Shown piece by piece: positions 1-8,528 of a stretch of DNA of 59,302 nucleotides. The DNA is taken from the IMG/VR virus record IMGVR_UViG_3300025889_000130, positions 1 to 59,302 of that record; one strand, written 5' to 3'. The number at the start of each line of letters is the position of its first letter. Within the stretch, counting starts at the first letter, position 1. Both the position numbers and the translations under genes were made by a program. Source of the stretch: a virus. The notes beneath the pieces were generated by a model. That model ran no database searches. It saw nothing but the letters and a program-made list of their open reading frames with translations, and was not told where the DNA came from.

Positions 1-2
1 TA

Positions 3-653
3 TCCATTGGTTCTCATCCTGACCAATTTAACGTATTAGCATCAGAAAATCCCAAGTCAGTCAATCAAACAATAACTGAACTAAATTTTCAATCAAGCAT
101 TTTTGATAAGATGGGTTTGCCGCAAGACCTCTCTACCCCGATGAATCTTCATATTAATTGCAGCCCAAAAAACATTCACGGCAAAGTAGACGAAGATTAT
201 TTTACAAAATTAGTCGCAGAAGTAGCAGATAAATTCTACAAAAATCTTATGCGTTGTGATAAAGGAGTAATTAATCGACTTACCTCAGAAAATGAGGATC
301 GTGGTTTCTGGACTGTCAAAAATATTTTACGCTTCAACAAATATATTAAAGAAAAATACAATTTAAATATTCCTATCTGCTATGACCAACTCCACGACAA
401 ATGCAACAATGAAGGTTTAAATAATAATTTATTAAATAATGCAAAATTATGCAAAGCTACATGGCCTGAAGGCGTTACCCCCGTCTTTCATTGGAGCGAA
501 GGCAAGTCAGATAAGCCTCGTTCTCATGCCGATTACGTTGCCGATGGAAATTTTCCATTTGACATAGATGTAATTCAAGAACTTGAAGTAAAAGCCAAGG
601 ACAAAGCCATTGTTAGGCTCAAAGAGCAAATGGCTATGGCAGGAGTTAATTAA
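3..653 (+). CDS. uvdE: UV damage endonuclease (UvdE/UvsE family), 5'-truncated by window edge
   Basis: The open frame runs in from the left edge, so the N-terminus is missing; the ATG at 111 is internal. The visible 216 residues follow the C-terminal two thirds of UvdE TIM-barrel enzymes: HPDQFNVLASENP near the start, a MNLHINCS strand, RLTSENEDRGF (metal-binding Glu region), IPICYDQLHDKCN, and the closing KPRSHADYV block. UvdE enzymes nick DNA 5' of UV photoproducts and other lesions to start alternative excision repair, using divalent metal bound by His/Asp/Glu at the barrel mouth. In a phage this would repair irradiated genomes. Family assignment is confident from these motifs; activity is inferred. 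Confidence 0.8.
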   Translation, partial: SIGSHPDQFNVLASENPKSVNQTITELNFQSSIFDKMGLPQDLSTPMNLHINCSPKNIHGKVDEDYFTKLVAEVADKFYKNLMRCDKGVINRLTSENEDRGFWTVKNILRFNKYIKEKYNLNIPICYDQLHDKCNNEGLNNNLLNNAKLCKATWPEGVTPVFHWSEGKSDKPRSHADYVADGNFPFDIDVIQELEVKAKDKAIVRLKEQMAMAGVN

Positions 654-670
654 TTTTTTTAAAAAAAGAT

Positions 671-698
671 TTGACAGTTTGAAAAATTCCCTCATACT
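671..698 (+). promoter_or_regulatory. Early promoter for gene at 706
   Basis: TTGACA (671-676), 16-bp spacer, CATACT (693-698). Only 7 nt separate the -10 from the ATG at 706, so the expected transcript start falls at or beside the start codon. GGAGGG lies in that gap. Confidence 0.6.
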
Positions 699-705
699 GG
701 AGGGC

Positions 706-948
706 ATGATTAAAACTATAAATGCTTATGACTGGATTGCTGATGTTGACTTGGCAATCGAACGACACAAACAAGGCTTGACTTCTGAAAAAAAGAAAGG
801 CATGATGGTTTATCTTGACAAGAGCACTCCAGTTCTTGTACAATATGCGGATAAAAAATCATTTAACAAAGCAAAATCAGTATCCAAACGAGCAGGTCAA
901 TCTTCCTGTCTTAGAAATGTGCTGGATGCTGGAGGAAGATTACAATAA
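706..948 (+). CDS. Hypothetical protein, 80 aa, behind its own early promoter
   Basis: The start at 706 is chosen because a complete TTGACA-N16-CATACT promoter ends 7 nt upstream; upstream in-frame ATGs would lie inside the promoter. The protein begins MIKTINAYDWIADVDLAIERH and has a Lys-rich centre (SEKKKG) and a C-terminal KRAGQSSCLRN stretch. Function not recognised. Its opening ATGATTAA matches the opening of several genes in the 13-22 kb cassette island, suggesting the same promoter/start module. Confidence 0.55.
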   Translation: MIKTINAYDWIADVDLAIERHKQGLTSEKKKGMMVYLDKSTPVLVQYADKKSFNKAKSVSKRAGQSSCLRNVLDAGGRLQ

Positions 949-969
949 AAAACATTTAATAAAACTACT

Positions 970-1086
970 ATGACAAAATACACATACGACTCATATACGA
1001 TGACATACTGGTTCCAACGGGAGGACGGAGAATGGGACGAAGTTCTGGAAATTCCAGAAAGTGAAAAAAGTGTTGACACACACTAA
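970..1086 (+). CDS. Small hypothetical protein, 38 aa
   Basis: Short frame MTKYTYDSYTMTYWF... with an acidic tail, 21 nt after the previous gene. Its last codons overlap the -35 hexamer of the promoter at 1073, so the 3' end is shared with a regulatory site. No family recognised. Coding status is supported only by compact placement and the residue mix. Confidence 0.4.
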   Translation: MTKYTYDSYTMTYWFQREDGEWDEVLEIPESEKSVDTH

Positions 1087-1134
1087 AAAAATGTCAGACT
1101 GATACACGAAATTGACACTAACACTAATTACTGA
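1073..1134 (+). promoter_or_regulatory. Promoter and leader, first copy (left flank of HNH gene)
   Basis: TTGACA (1073-1078), 16-bp spacer, CAGACT (1095-1100), followed by a leader rich in ACTAACACT and CTGATTA. The same arrangement recurs at 1921-1996 directly before rIIA. This copy points into the antisense strand of the HNH gene, so it now has no downstream plus-strand gene of its own. Confidence 0.55.
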
Positions 1135-1863
1135 TTACTCAAACTTATTACTTTTTGACATATTTTCTTCAGCCCACAATGGTTGCAGGTTAGTATAGTG
1201 ATTAGCTTGCCAAGGATCGTCAGAATGTTTAATGTACCAATCAATAGGTTTTATATGGTCAATATGCCATCCATCAAATCCATGATTTTCCCAAGACATT
1301 CCTTCTTGCCATTGTGACTCTATATGAACTTTAAATTCTTCAAGTGAGCAACCAAGATACTCTAAAGATGTTTTACCCTTTTTTACCCTGACTCTTCGTG
1401 CAATTTTTGCGACACTATTCCTAATAGCACAAGATAATTTAAATAATTCATCCGTGTCATATTTTTTCTTACGATATTCATTATGGCGTAAATAAATTTT
1501 CTCTCTATTGTTTTTTAAGTAATTTCGCCCTTTTGCTTTAACTTTTTCGAGATTTCTTTCGTGCCATCTTTTTTTAATTGCATTAGACTTTTCCCTATTG
1601 TTTTCAGCCCATTCTTGATTTTGTTTGTTTATTTTTTCTTTATTATTAATATAATACTCTTTTTTTGTCTGCTTTGCTCTCTCAGGATTTTCGTCTCTCC
1701 ATTTTTTTGCCCTCGCAAGCTCCACTTCTCTATTTGCTAGAAAATTCGCTTTTCGACAATCTTTACATTGAGGGTACAGGCCATCTTTTCTTTGTTTATC
1801 TTTACCGAATTTATCAAGAGGTTTACTCTCGCCACATTTTGAACATTTTTTACAATTACTCAT
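1135..1863 (-). CDS. HNH endonuclease, probable free-standing homing endonuclease
   Basis: 242 aa. An N-terminal zinc module has C4, C7, C10 and C33-x2-C36; the middle is a very basic, Asn/Lys/Glu-rich helical stretch with repeated N-REK motifs; the C-terminus carries the HNH core HIDH (residues 200-203), then NLQPLW and ENMSKSNK, the usual order for this nuclease fold. Such proteins nick or cut DNA near their own insertion site and spread by homing. It lies on the strand opposite its neighbours and is bracketed by two copies of the rIIA promoter/leader, which fits insertion of a mobile gene. HNH family assignment is confident; homing behaviour is inferred. Confidence 0.8.
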   Translation of the reverse strand: MSNCKKCSKCGESKPLDKFGKDKQRKDGLYPQCKDCRKANFLANREVELARAKKWRDENPERAKQTKKEYYINNKEKINKQNQEWAENNREKSNAIKKRWHERNLEKVKAKGRNYLKNNREKIYLRHNEYRKKKYDTDELFKLSCAIRNSVAKIARRVRVKKGKTSLEYLGCSLEEFKVHIESQWQEGMSWENHGFDGWHIDHIKPIDWYIKHSDDPWQANHYTNLQPLWAEENMSKSNKFE

Positions 1864-1920
1864 ATTTTATATTACACAAAAACAGATGACGTTGGATTTG
1901 TTATTTTTTTTAAAAAAGGG

Positions 1921-1996
1921 TTGACTTGCCCCAAAAAAATGTCAGACTGATACCTGAAAATTAAAACTAACACTAACACTAAAACTGATTACTGAT
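1921..1996 (+). promoter_or_regulatory. rIIA promoter and leader, second copy
   Basis: TTGACT (1921-1926), 16-bp spacer, CAGACT (1943-1948), then a leader with CTAACACTAACACTAAAACTGATTACTGATT running to the ATG at 1998. There is no Shine-Dalgarno-like GGAG in this leader. Confidence 0.65.
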
Positions 1997-1997
1997 T

Positions 1998-4208
1998 ATG
2001 ATCGCTCAACAAAAAACACACACTCTGGTACGTTCTCACGATTTTGAGGAATCTGAATTTGGCATTAATGCTGAAGATGTATCGCACGTAATTCACCTTC
2101 TTAGGAATCAAATTTATTCCAATAAAACTCTGGCAGTCATTAGGGAATATACTACAAATGCTGTTGATGCTCACGTAGAATCTGGCAAGCCAAATTTGCC
2201 CATTCAGGTTACTCTTCCTACAAAATTTGAGCCAACCTTTAAAGTTCGTGACTTTGGTTCAGGCTTGAATCACGAAGAAATTAAAAATCTTTATACTAGA
2301 TACTGTAAATCCACAAAACGTCAATCAAATTCTTTTACTGGTCAGCTAGGTATTGGTTGCAAGGCTGGATTTGCTTATGGAGACAGTTTCGGCATTGTTT
2401 CTTACTGCAATGGTATTAAAAATACATATAATGCCCAAGTTGATGAATCAGCTAAAGGCAAAGTAATTCTTTTAGATTCTTCTCCCACTACCGAGCCTAG
2501 TGGCATGGAAATTATAATTTCAGTAGCAGATTCAGATGTCAATACATTCAGAACTGAATCATTGGAATTATTTAGCTTTTTTAAAGTTAAGCCAGATGTT
2601 AAAAATCTTGGCGAAGATCAAATAAAAGAAAAATCTATTTGTTTGCAAGGTGATTGCTGGACGCTATATAAAGAAGATTTACATTATTCATATGGTCGCA
2701 ATCTTCATGCTACCGCAATTATGGGCAATATTGGTTATCCGATTAATGTCAATAATATTAAAAATTCCCCAAAAGAAATTGAACGGTTGTGCAGTTCTTC
2801 AAATCTTTATGTCGAGTTTGACATTGGAGAACTAAGTATCGCCCCAAGTCGTGAAGCGTTGGAATATACAAAAGCGACCCAAGAAGCAATTATACAAAAA
2901 ATGTTGGAAGTCAAATCCGACCTCGAAAAGATAGCATCAGAAAAACTATCAAGCTCAAGTGATCTTTATGAAGCGAAATGCAATTACTCCATTGTTATAA
3001 ATAGTTTGCCTTGGGACATTCAGTTTGCTTTGAAAAGTTCATTTACTTGGAACGGAATAAAAATTTTAAATCATCAATTCAACAAACCTGATAGTGTATC
3101 TTGGAGATCTCCAGAAGTAACATTAAAAATGTACTCTAAGGAAGAAGATTCAAAAAACCCAGATGGTTTTAGATTAAAAAACTCAATTCAATATAATGTA
3201 AATGCACACAAAACTAATTTAATTGCTATTAATGATTGCGAGTCTTCTCATGGTCTAGCGTTGCGAGCAAGGACTATCTTTAAGCAGAACCCAGGCTTGA
3301 AGAATATTTATGTATATGCTTTCAAAGATGATAGTTGGAAAGAAAAAACATTTAAGTATAATAATTTTGATAAAGTAAGCGACAAGCATCTTGTATATCT
3401 TTCAAATTTTGAAAAATCAAAAACCAATTCTCCTTCAAAGGGAACTGGTAAAGGTAAGGGTTCTCGTCAAAACGTACAACTTTTCGAGTTGAGGAATACT
3501 CATATAAATACTCAAGACGACTGGATTAGCGTAGATGATAACAATTTGCCGAGCGAAGGCATTTATGTTCCAATCTATCGCTTCAAGATTGTCAATAATG
3601 ATTATTCTAGCAGTAATCTGATTTACTTAATGAATGAAATCAAAAAACATAACGGCATGGAAGCTAAAATTTATGGAGTGAGGGCTAAAGATGTCGATAA
3701 GTTAGACAGTTCAAAGTGGATGCACTTCGATACTTGGCTGAATAAAAACATCAAAAAAATTATTACAGTATCAGATTGCAATCAATATGCCAAAGAAAAA
3801 GCTCAAATTGAAATTCAAATGAAAAATGATTTTCTGGAATGTGTAAAATTTACTAATCTAGTATCTTCCGACATCCTAGAAGATAATAACATCATTAAAA
3901 GAATAGTCAATTTTATGCCTACTCGTAATAAAAATGGGCGTTTTGTAAAATTCACTAAATTAGATGATCTGATTTATGCCTTAAAGTTGATTAGTGGCGA
4001 AAAATACAATGATTCTTATATTAAAAATCGTGCCACTATTACTTTAGAACTAACGCCAGAAGAAGCTGAGGAAGGACTAGAGGAATATCCGATTATAAAA
4101 TATCTTAGATTTTGCTCGTGGAATCAATCACAATCGGACTACGTGGACTATATTCAATATATCAACCAAATAGACCAATTAAAAAAATTTAATCAGTCAT
4201 TAGTGTAA
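1998..4208 (+). CDS. rIIA: rIIA-like protein, GHKL ATPase fold
   Basis: 736 aa. The N-terminal domain has the GHKL ATP-binding signature: E50..N54..D57 in REYTTNAVDAH, a DFGSGL box at 85-90, and a glycine-rich GQLGIGCKAGF lid at 115-125. This layout and length match the T4 rIIA group, membrane-associated proteins that affect lysis timing and exclusion by prophages. The C-terminal 450 residues show no motif I recognise. The rIIB-like gene follows after a terminator and a separate promoter, so the pair is adjacent but separately transcribed. The start is fixed by the leader at 1921-1996. Confidence 0.75.
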   Translation: MIAQQKTHTLVRSHDFEESEFGINAEDVSHVIHLLRNQIYSNKTLAVIREYTTNAVDAHVESGKPNLPIQVTLPTKFEPTFKVRDFGSGLNHEEIKNLYTRYCKSTKRQSNSFTGQLGIGCKAGFAYGDSFGIVSYCNGIKNTYNAQVDESAKGKVILLDSSPTTEPSGMEIIISVADSDVNTFRTESLELFSFFKVKPDVKNLGEDQIKEKSICLQGDCWTLYKEDLHYSYGRNLHATAIMGNIGYPINVNNIKNSPKEIERLCSSSNLYVEFDIGELSIAPSREALEYTKATQEAIIQKMLEVKSDLEKIASEKLSSSSDLYEAKCNYSIVINSLPWDIQFALKSSFTWNGIKILNHQFNKPDSVSWRSPEVTLKMYSKEEDSKNPDGFRLKNSIQYNVNAHKTNLIAINDCESSHGLALRARTIFKQNPGLKNIYVYAFKDDSWKEKTFKYNNFDKVSDKHLVYLSNFEKSKTNSPSKGTGKGKGSRQNVQLFELRNTHINTQDDWISVDDNNLPSEGIYVPIYRFKIVNNDYSSSNLIYLMNEIKKHNGMEAKIYGVRAKDVDKLDSSKWMHFDTWLNKNIKKIITVSDCNQYAKEKAQIEIQMKNDFLECVKFTNLVSSDILEDNNIIKRIVNFMPTRNKNGRFVKFTKLDDLIYALKLISGEKYNDSYIKNRATITLELTPEEAEEGLEEYPIIKYLRFCSWNQSQSDYVDYIQYINQIDQLKKFNQSLV

Positions 4209-4216
4209 TCATCAAG

Positions 4217-4255
4217 GTAGTCAGAGGGATAAAACCCTCTGGCTACCACTTTTTT
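4217..4255 (+). terminator. Rho-independent terminator after rIIA
   Basis: Stem GTAGTCAGAGGG / CCCTCTGGCTAC (12 bp, one G-T pair), 6-nt loop, then a six-T run, starting 8 nt after the rIIA stop. Confidence 0.8.
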
Positions 4256-4266
4256 CAAAAAAAGAT

Positions 4267-4295
4267 TTGACAGAACCCGAAAAATCCAATATATT
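4267..4295 (+). promoter_or_regulatory. rIIB promoter
   Basis: TTGACA (4267-4272), 17-bp spacer, TATATT (4290-4295). A 30-nt leader ends in TTAGGAATAAAA before the ATG; AGGA lies 7 nt from the start. Confidence 0.65.
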
Positions 4296-4325
4296 CAAGC
4301 CTTAACAATCAAATTAGGAATAAAA

Positions 4326-5354
4326 ATGAAAAAACTAGCATATAACCTTGGTGAAAATTCAGTCACTATCTTCAATGATGGACAAGTTCGTACTGTTCGT
4401 CGTGAGAATGTAAATTTCCCTCAAGTTCGTCAAGCCTTACTGGATGGAAATTATGATAAAGTTCTTAAACTTATGGATTCCAAAAGTGCCATTGAGGACT
4501 ACACTCTTGGCAATATCGAAATCAAAGATGGCGAAGTCTATTACAATCATTCAAATGGCGAATCAGAAAAACTTCATGGGGTTGTAGTAGATAAGTTGCT
4601 ATCATTAATGAGGGAAGGAATCAAAGATCCATCTCCATTATTTAATTTTATTGAAAGATTGCTAGACAATCCATCAAAACATTCTGTCGAACAGTTGTAT
4701 AATTTTCTTAATTATAAAGAATTGCCTATTGATCCAGATGGGTATGTGATCGCTTACAAAGGTGTTCGTGATGATTATAAAGATAAATACTCTGGAAAAT
4801 TTGATAATAGCGTAGGTCAAGTCCTAGAAATGAAAAGGCGTGATGTAGATGATAACCCAGAAGTGGGTTGTAGTTACGGATTCCATGCGGGGTCGTTCGA
4901 TTATGCCGACTGCTACAGCAATCACGATGGTAGGCTTATGGTTGTGCGTTTTGATCCAAAGGATGCCGTAAGTGTCCCAAATGATTCCCAATTTCAAAAA
5001 TTGCGAGTATGTAAGTATGAAGTAATTGGAGAAATTACTGAAGGTCGCAAGGAATGGGAAAAGCCTGTTTATGTTGACGAAGATTATGACTATGATTCCG
5101 ATTGGGATGAAGATTACGAAGATGAAGATAGTGAAGATTGGGACGATGAAGTCAGCACCAATGTCCTGATCGTGAGGAATTATGTTGAAAATCGCCTTGA
5201 CGAAGGGATTAATCCAACAGTAAAACAAGTTCAATCTCGAATGAAGGGTATTGAAATCTCTACCAAGGAAATCATTGAGATTGTTGAACGCCTTGGATAT
5301 ACAGTCGAAGAGATTAAGGGCAAGAAGAAGAATCGTTCAGAAATTTATTCCTAA
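4326..5354 (+). CDS. rIIB: rIIB-like protein
   Basis: 342 aa. The N-terminal half (FPQVRQALLDGNYDKVLKLMD, then LLDNPSKHSVEQLYNFL, DPDGYVIAYKGVRDDY, and GCSYGFHAGSFDYADCY) follows the rIIB family. Residues about 245-275 form a very acidic Asp/Glu/Tyr/Trp tract, followed by a C-terminal segment resembling a helix-turn-helix (NPTVKQVQSRMKGIEISTKEIIEIVERLGYT). rIIA and rIIB act together at the membrane in T4; here their adjacency supports both names. It has its own promoter upstream and a strong terminator just after the stop. Confidence 0.75.
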   Translation: MKKLAYNLGENSVTIFNDGQVRTVRRENVNFPQVRQALLDGNYDKVLKLMDSKSAIEDYTLGNIEIKDGEVYYNHSNGESEKLHGVVVDKLLSLMREGIKDPSPLFNFIERLLDNPSKHSVEQLYNFLNYKELPIDPDGYVIAYKGVRDDYKDKYSGKFDNSVGQVLEMKRRDVDDNPEVGCSYGFHAGSFDYADCYSNHDGRLMVVRFDPKDAVSVPNDSQFQKLRVCKYEVIGEITEGRKEWEKPVYVDEDYDYDSDWDEDYEDEDSEDWDDEVSTNVLIVRNYVENRLDEGINPTVKQVQSRMKGIEISTKEIIEIVERLGYTVEEIKGKKKNRSEIYS

Positions 5355-5372
5355 ATTGTATGTGTTATTCGA

Positions 5373-5405
5373 GAAGAGGGGGAGAAATCCCCCTCTTCTT
5401 TTTAA
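5373..5405 (+). terminator. Rho-independent terminator after rIIB
   Basis: GAAGAGGGGG / CCCCCTCTTC, a 10-bp perfect stem with a 6-nt loop, followed by a T-rich tract. Confidence 0.85.
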
Positions 5406-5409
5406 TTCA

Positions 5410-5748
5410 ATGATACTTAAAAACATAAAAAGTTATTTATATTACTCTTATTTTCAAGAGGCTCATTTTGTAGCAATAGATAACCTCCCTCCAATTTTGC
5501 CAAAATTATTTGCCATTACGGATAAGGATGAAGTTTTAGTGACAATGCCATACTTTGATTTATTCAAGCAAGATTTTAAAAATATATCTTTCAGTCAAAG
5601 CAGTTTATTCGCCGCCTCAAAAATTAATGATTATATTGAAGTAGAAGATTTAGAAAAAGTTAGCCGCAAAATAAGATTTTTCAAATTGCATAACATGATG
5701 ACAGATAATTATAAAAAGTTTTTAATGAAAGAATATCAAACTTTCTGA
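5410..5748 (+). CDS. Hypothetical protein, 112 aa
   Basis: The frame is open further upstream, through the rIIB end and its terminator, so the ATG at 5410 just after the terminator is taken as the real start. The protein begins MILKNIKSYLYYSYFQEAHFVAID and is mixed alpha/beta with many aromatic residues and a basic C-terminus. No family recognised. Being read directly after a terminator, it may depend on readthrough or on an unseen promoter. Confidence 0.5.
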   Translation: MILKNIKSYLYYSYFQEAHFVAIDNLPPILPKLFAITDKDEVLVTMPYFDLFKQDFKNISFSQSSLFAASKINDYIEVEDLEKVSRKIRFFKLHNMMTDNYKKFLMKEYQTF

Positions 5749-5802
5749 ACCAGAAAGTTGTTTTATCATTGATTATTTTTTAGATTATGGAATAATTGAA
5801 GC

Positions 5803-6978
5803 ATGAAAAAATTACCTACCTTATATAAAAAAGACACAAAAGGCAAAATAAGAGAATGGACAATTTGCGTCCATCAAAATAAATTTTGGACAGAGGGAGG
5901 CATACATGGAATGAAGATGAATATCGCCAAGCCAACTACTTGCGTTGCAAAAAATATTGGATGCAGTAATGAGACATCACCAGAACAACAAGCTGAAGCT
6001 GAAGCTCAAGCAAAATGGGAAAAGAAATTACGTTCGGGGTATTTTACTAATATAAATGACATAGATGATAAAAAATTCTATGAACCAATGTTGGCGCAAA
6101 ATTATAAAGACAGGGTTAATGAAATAAAGTTTCCTGTTTATAGCCAACAAAAATTAGATGGAATCCGTTGTATTATTAGATTAGAAGCAGATGAAGTTGT
6201 AGCCAGGACAAGGAACGGCAAAATCATTGAGCCAATTCCTCACATAATTAATAATTTAAAAAGTTTTTTCCAAGCAAATGAGAGTGCTATCTTGGATGGC
6301 GAACTATATAATCACGAATTAAAAGACAATTTTAACAAAATAACATCTTTGGTCAGGAAGCAAAAACCCGTCAAAACAAAGAATGACGACGAAAAATCAT
6401 TTCAAAAGAAACAAGATAATTGGATAAAATCTTTAGAAGAATCAGAATCTATGATCCAATATTGGATTTATGATTGCCCCAAAATAATGTCAGTCAAAGA
6501 AAGTGTGCCATTTAGCTTGAGGTTTAATACATTAAAAAATCTTTTAAAAGAAAAAGACTGCATTAAGTTTGTGCCAACTGTTGAAATTGATAGCACCAAA
6601 TCATTGAATGCCGTTTATCAAGATTATTTACGTGACGGGTTTGAAGGTCAAATGGTTAGGCTTGATATGCCCTATGAGCAGAAACGCTCCACATCTTTAT
6701 TAAAGCGTAAAGAATTTATTGATGCCGAGTATAAAGTGATTGATATTGAAGAAGGAAATGGCAATAGACAAGGTACAGCCAAAAATTTAGTATTGATTGA
6801 CGGCAAAACAAAAAGACAATTTCATTCAAATATAAAAGGTAATTTTGAATTTTTAAGAGATATATTAGATAATAAAGAAAAATACATTGGCAAAATGGCA
6901 ACAATCAAATTTTTTGAATATACTCCAGATGGAATACCCAGATTTCCATTTGCGATTGGATTCAGAGATTATGAGTAA
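5803..6978 (+). CDS. ATP-dependent DNA ligase
   Basis: 391 aa. An N-terminal segment (about residues 1-85, WTICVHQNKFWTEGGIHGMKM, Glu/Gln-rich helix) resembles the WGR-like extension found on some phage ligases. The nucleotidyltransferase core follows: motif I KLDGIR with the adenylated Lys at 117, motif III ILDGELYNHE, motif IV EGQMVRL, and motif V LLKRKEF. The C-terminal OB-fold part ends GIPRFPFAIGFRD. It seals nicks during phage replication and repair using ATP via a lysyl-AMP intermediate. It fits with the UvdE and glycosylase genes in this window as a repair set. Confidence 0.9.
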   Translation: MKKLPTLYKKDTKGKIREWTICVHQNKFWTEGGIHGMKMNIAKPTTCVAKNIGCSNETSPEQQAEAEAQAKWEKKLRSGYFTNINDIDDKKFYEPMLAQNYKDRVNEIKFPVYSQQKLDGIRCIIRLEADEVVARTRNGKIIEPIPHIINNLKSFFQANESAILDGELYNHELKDNFNKITSLVRKQKPVKTKNDDEKSFQKKQDNWIKSLEESESMIQYWIYDCPKIMSVKESVPFSLRFNTLKNLLKEKDCIKFVPTVEIDSTKSLNAVYQDYLRDGFEGQMVRLDMPYEQKRSTSLLKRKEFIDAEYKVIDIEEGNGNRQGTAKNLVLIDGKTKRQFHSNIKGNFEFLRDILDNKEKYIGKMATIKFFEYTPDGIPRFPFAIGFRDYE

Positions 6979-7060
6979 ATCATTAGCTAATTTAAAATAA
7001 AAAACCCCCCAATAAAAATATAATTACAAAACAATTACCAAATATATTATAAATTAATAA

Positions 7061-7276
7061 ATGAAACAAGAAATGCTAAACCAAAGATATTGTGTCTACG
7101 ATAAGAAGGGAGTCTTTGCTACTTCTTACAATTTAGCCCTTGGAGCCTCCTTAGCCCTTAAATACGCTAAGATTGCCGCTGAAAGCCTAGAAGGAAATTA
7201 TCTCCTTGAGGATTCCAGCGTATCACCCACGACCCTACCTCCAGGCATACTTTCCCAAATGGATACCGATAGCTAA
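7061..7276 (+). CDS. Hypothetical protein, 71 aa
   Basis: Begins MKQEMLNQRYCVYDKKGVFATSYNLALGASLALKYAKIAAESLEGNYLL; an amphipathic Ala/Leu helix in the middle and a Ser/Pro/Thr-rich tail. No family recognised. It stands alone between two AT-rich intergenic stretches; 7277-7521 after it shows no gene. Confidence 0.5.
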   Translation: MKQEMLNQRYCVYDKKGVFATSYNLALGASLALKYAKIAAESLEGNYLLEDSSVSPTTLPPGILSQMDTDS

Positions 7277-7521
7277 AAACATTTCATTTATATATTATAT
7301 CCCATAAAGAACATTATATAAGACAAATACAAAAAGTATATATTATATAATAATATATAAAGTATTAAAATTAAAAATTGATGGTGATTTTTAAGACCAC
7401 CGCTAATTAAATATCTTTTTTTATACGATCAATTCAAAAATTTCAAAAAATAAATCTTTACTTTTGTTTTTTTTCTGATATATTCTTTTATATAACAATC
7501 AAAAAAGGAATAAAAAATCAA

Positions 7522-7806
7522 ATGAATATAAAAATCGGAAACTATCGCATACAAAAAGTAGATGAATTAAATTTGATGGTTGAGAATTACAGGGTTGCGA
7601 ATTTGAGCAAGAATCCATTGATTGCCGCCAAACAATCGCATGAAAAAAAGTGGCATTTTATTGGTTATTATGATAGGTTAGAACTGGCGTTAAATAAAAT
7701 TGTGACGCATAGTTTGATCAATGAAGAGATTGATAGCGCAAATAATTTGATAGAAAAAATTAAAGAATTGCGCCAATCCATAAAAGATGCAATCCCCACA
7801 ACATAA
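7522..7806 (+). CDS. Hypothetical protein, 94 aa
   Basis: MNIKIGNYRIQKVDELNLMVENYRV... beta-rich first half with YIG-like WHFIGYYDRLELAL, then a helical C-terminus (NEEIDSANNLIEKIKELRQSIKDAI). The leader contains AAAGGAATAAAAAATCAA. Overlaps the next gene by 20 nt in another frame. Unknown function; the mid-region resembles small phage proteins tuned to report a per-row site, but I cannot assign a family. Confidence 0.5.
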   Translation: MNIKIGNYRIQKVDELNLMVENYRVANLSKNPLIAAKQSHEKKWHFIGYYDRLELALNKIVTHSLINEEIDSANNLIEKIKELRQSIKDAIPTT

Positions 7807-8137
7807 CGAGCATCTGACTGCTGGCCTGGGCGGTAGTGGTTCTGAAAAGTCCATTGCCGTCCCGCCAGCTAATTCGATAAAATATTTAATAATAACAGTT
7901 TTATTATCAATATCACCATTGATTTGCGCCCTATATTATCAGCAAATAAAATTAAACAAACAAGAAAAAGTATATATTCAATTATTAGAGAAACTTAATA
8001 ATAAAGAAAATTTAACAAAACAAGAAGAGGCAACAATAGAAGAAATAAAAGAGAAATTAAATATAATGCCTCCAAATAAAGCAGAAGTAAAACAAACAAA
8101 TAAAAAAACTTATAAAAAAAGAGCATGGCATAATTAA
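7787..8137 (+). CDS. Single-pass membrane protein with coiled coil, 116 aa
   Basis: A polar, Gly/Ser-rich N-terminus, one hydrophobic span (about residues 31-52, IKYLIITVLLSISPLICALYY), then a long charged helix and a Lys-rich end. Topology resembles an inner-membrane spanin subunit or a small anchoring protein. Lipoprotein-like genes follow about 375 nt downstream, which would suit an i-spanin/o-spanin arrangement, but nothing in the sequence proves this. Translation overlaps the preceding gene. Confidence 0.45.
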   Translation: MQSPQHNEHLTAGLGGSGSEKSIAVPPANSIKYLIITVLLSISPLICALYYQQIKLNKQEKVYIQLLEKLNNKENLTKQEEATIEEIKEKLNIMPPNKAEVKQTNKKTYKKRAWHN

Positions 8138-8176
8138 TTAATTTTAATAAATTTTTAGTAAATTTGGCTGGTTTTT

Positions 8177-8215
8177 ATAAATTTTCACAAATAAACAGTT
8201 TTTTTTGTGAAATTT
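8177..8215 (+). terminator. AT-rich stem-loop, terminator-like
   Basis: AAATTTTCACAAA pairs with TTTGTGAAATTT around a loop that runs into a T8 tract; it lies 40 nt after the preceding stop codon. Confidence 0.4.
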
Positions 8216-8335
8216 GGCTCGCCGCCGCATTTTCAGAATCCTGCTAATAGAGCGGATCTTATATATTTTTTCCTAAGGGCAAATACAAAATATTTTTAAT
8301 AAAATAAAAAGGTTCAAAAATAGCAAAAATAAGAA

Positions 8336-8364
8336 TTGACTTGGCCTACAGTTTTTGCGATAAT
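8336..8364 (+). promoter_or_regulatory. Promoter for the 8376 gene group
   Basis: TTGACT (8336-8341), 17-bp spacer, GATAAT (8359-8364), 11 nt before the ATG at 8376. Confidence 0.6.
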
Positions 8365-8375
8365 ATGCAAATAAT

Positions 8376-8528
8376 ATGACAAAAGAATTAGCCCTAGATC
8401 ATTATCTGCGACATTGGTTCGGCCAATTTACAAAGCAGGAAATAAAAGATTGGGTAGATGGCAAAATAGATATGCTCGAAATATTAGAGAAAAAAGAGAA
8501 GACTGCGAAATATGCAAAATCCAAATAA
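8376..8528 (+). CDS. Small hypothetical protein, 50 aa
   Basis: MTKELALDHYLRHWFGQFTKQEIKD...; helical, charged, ending KKEKTAKYAKSK. First gene after a well-formed promoter and overlaps the following lipoprotein gene by 17 nt, which suggests coupled translation. No family recognised. Confidence 0.5.
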   Translation: MTKELALDHYLRHWFGQFTKQEIKDWVDGKIDMLEILEKKEKTAKYAKSK

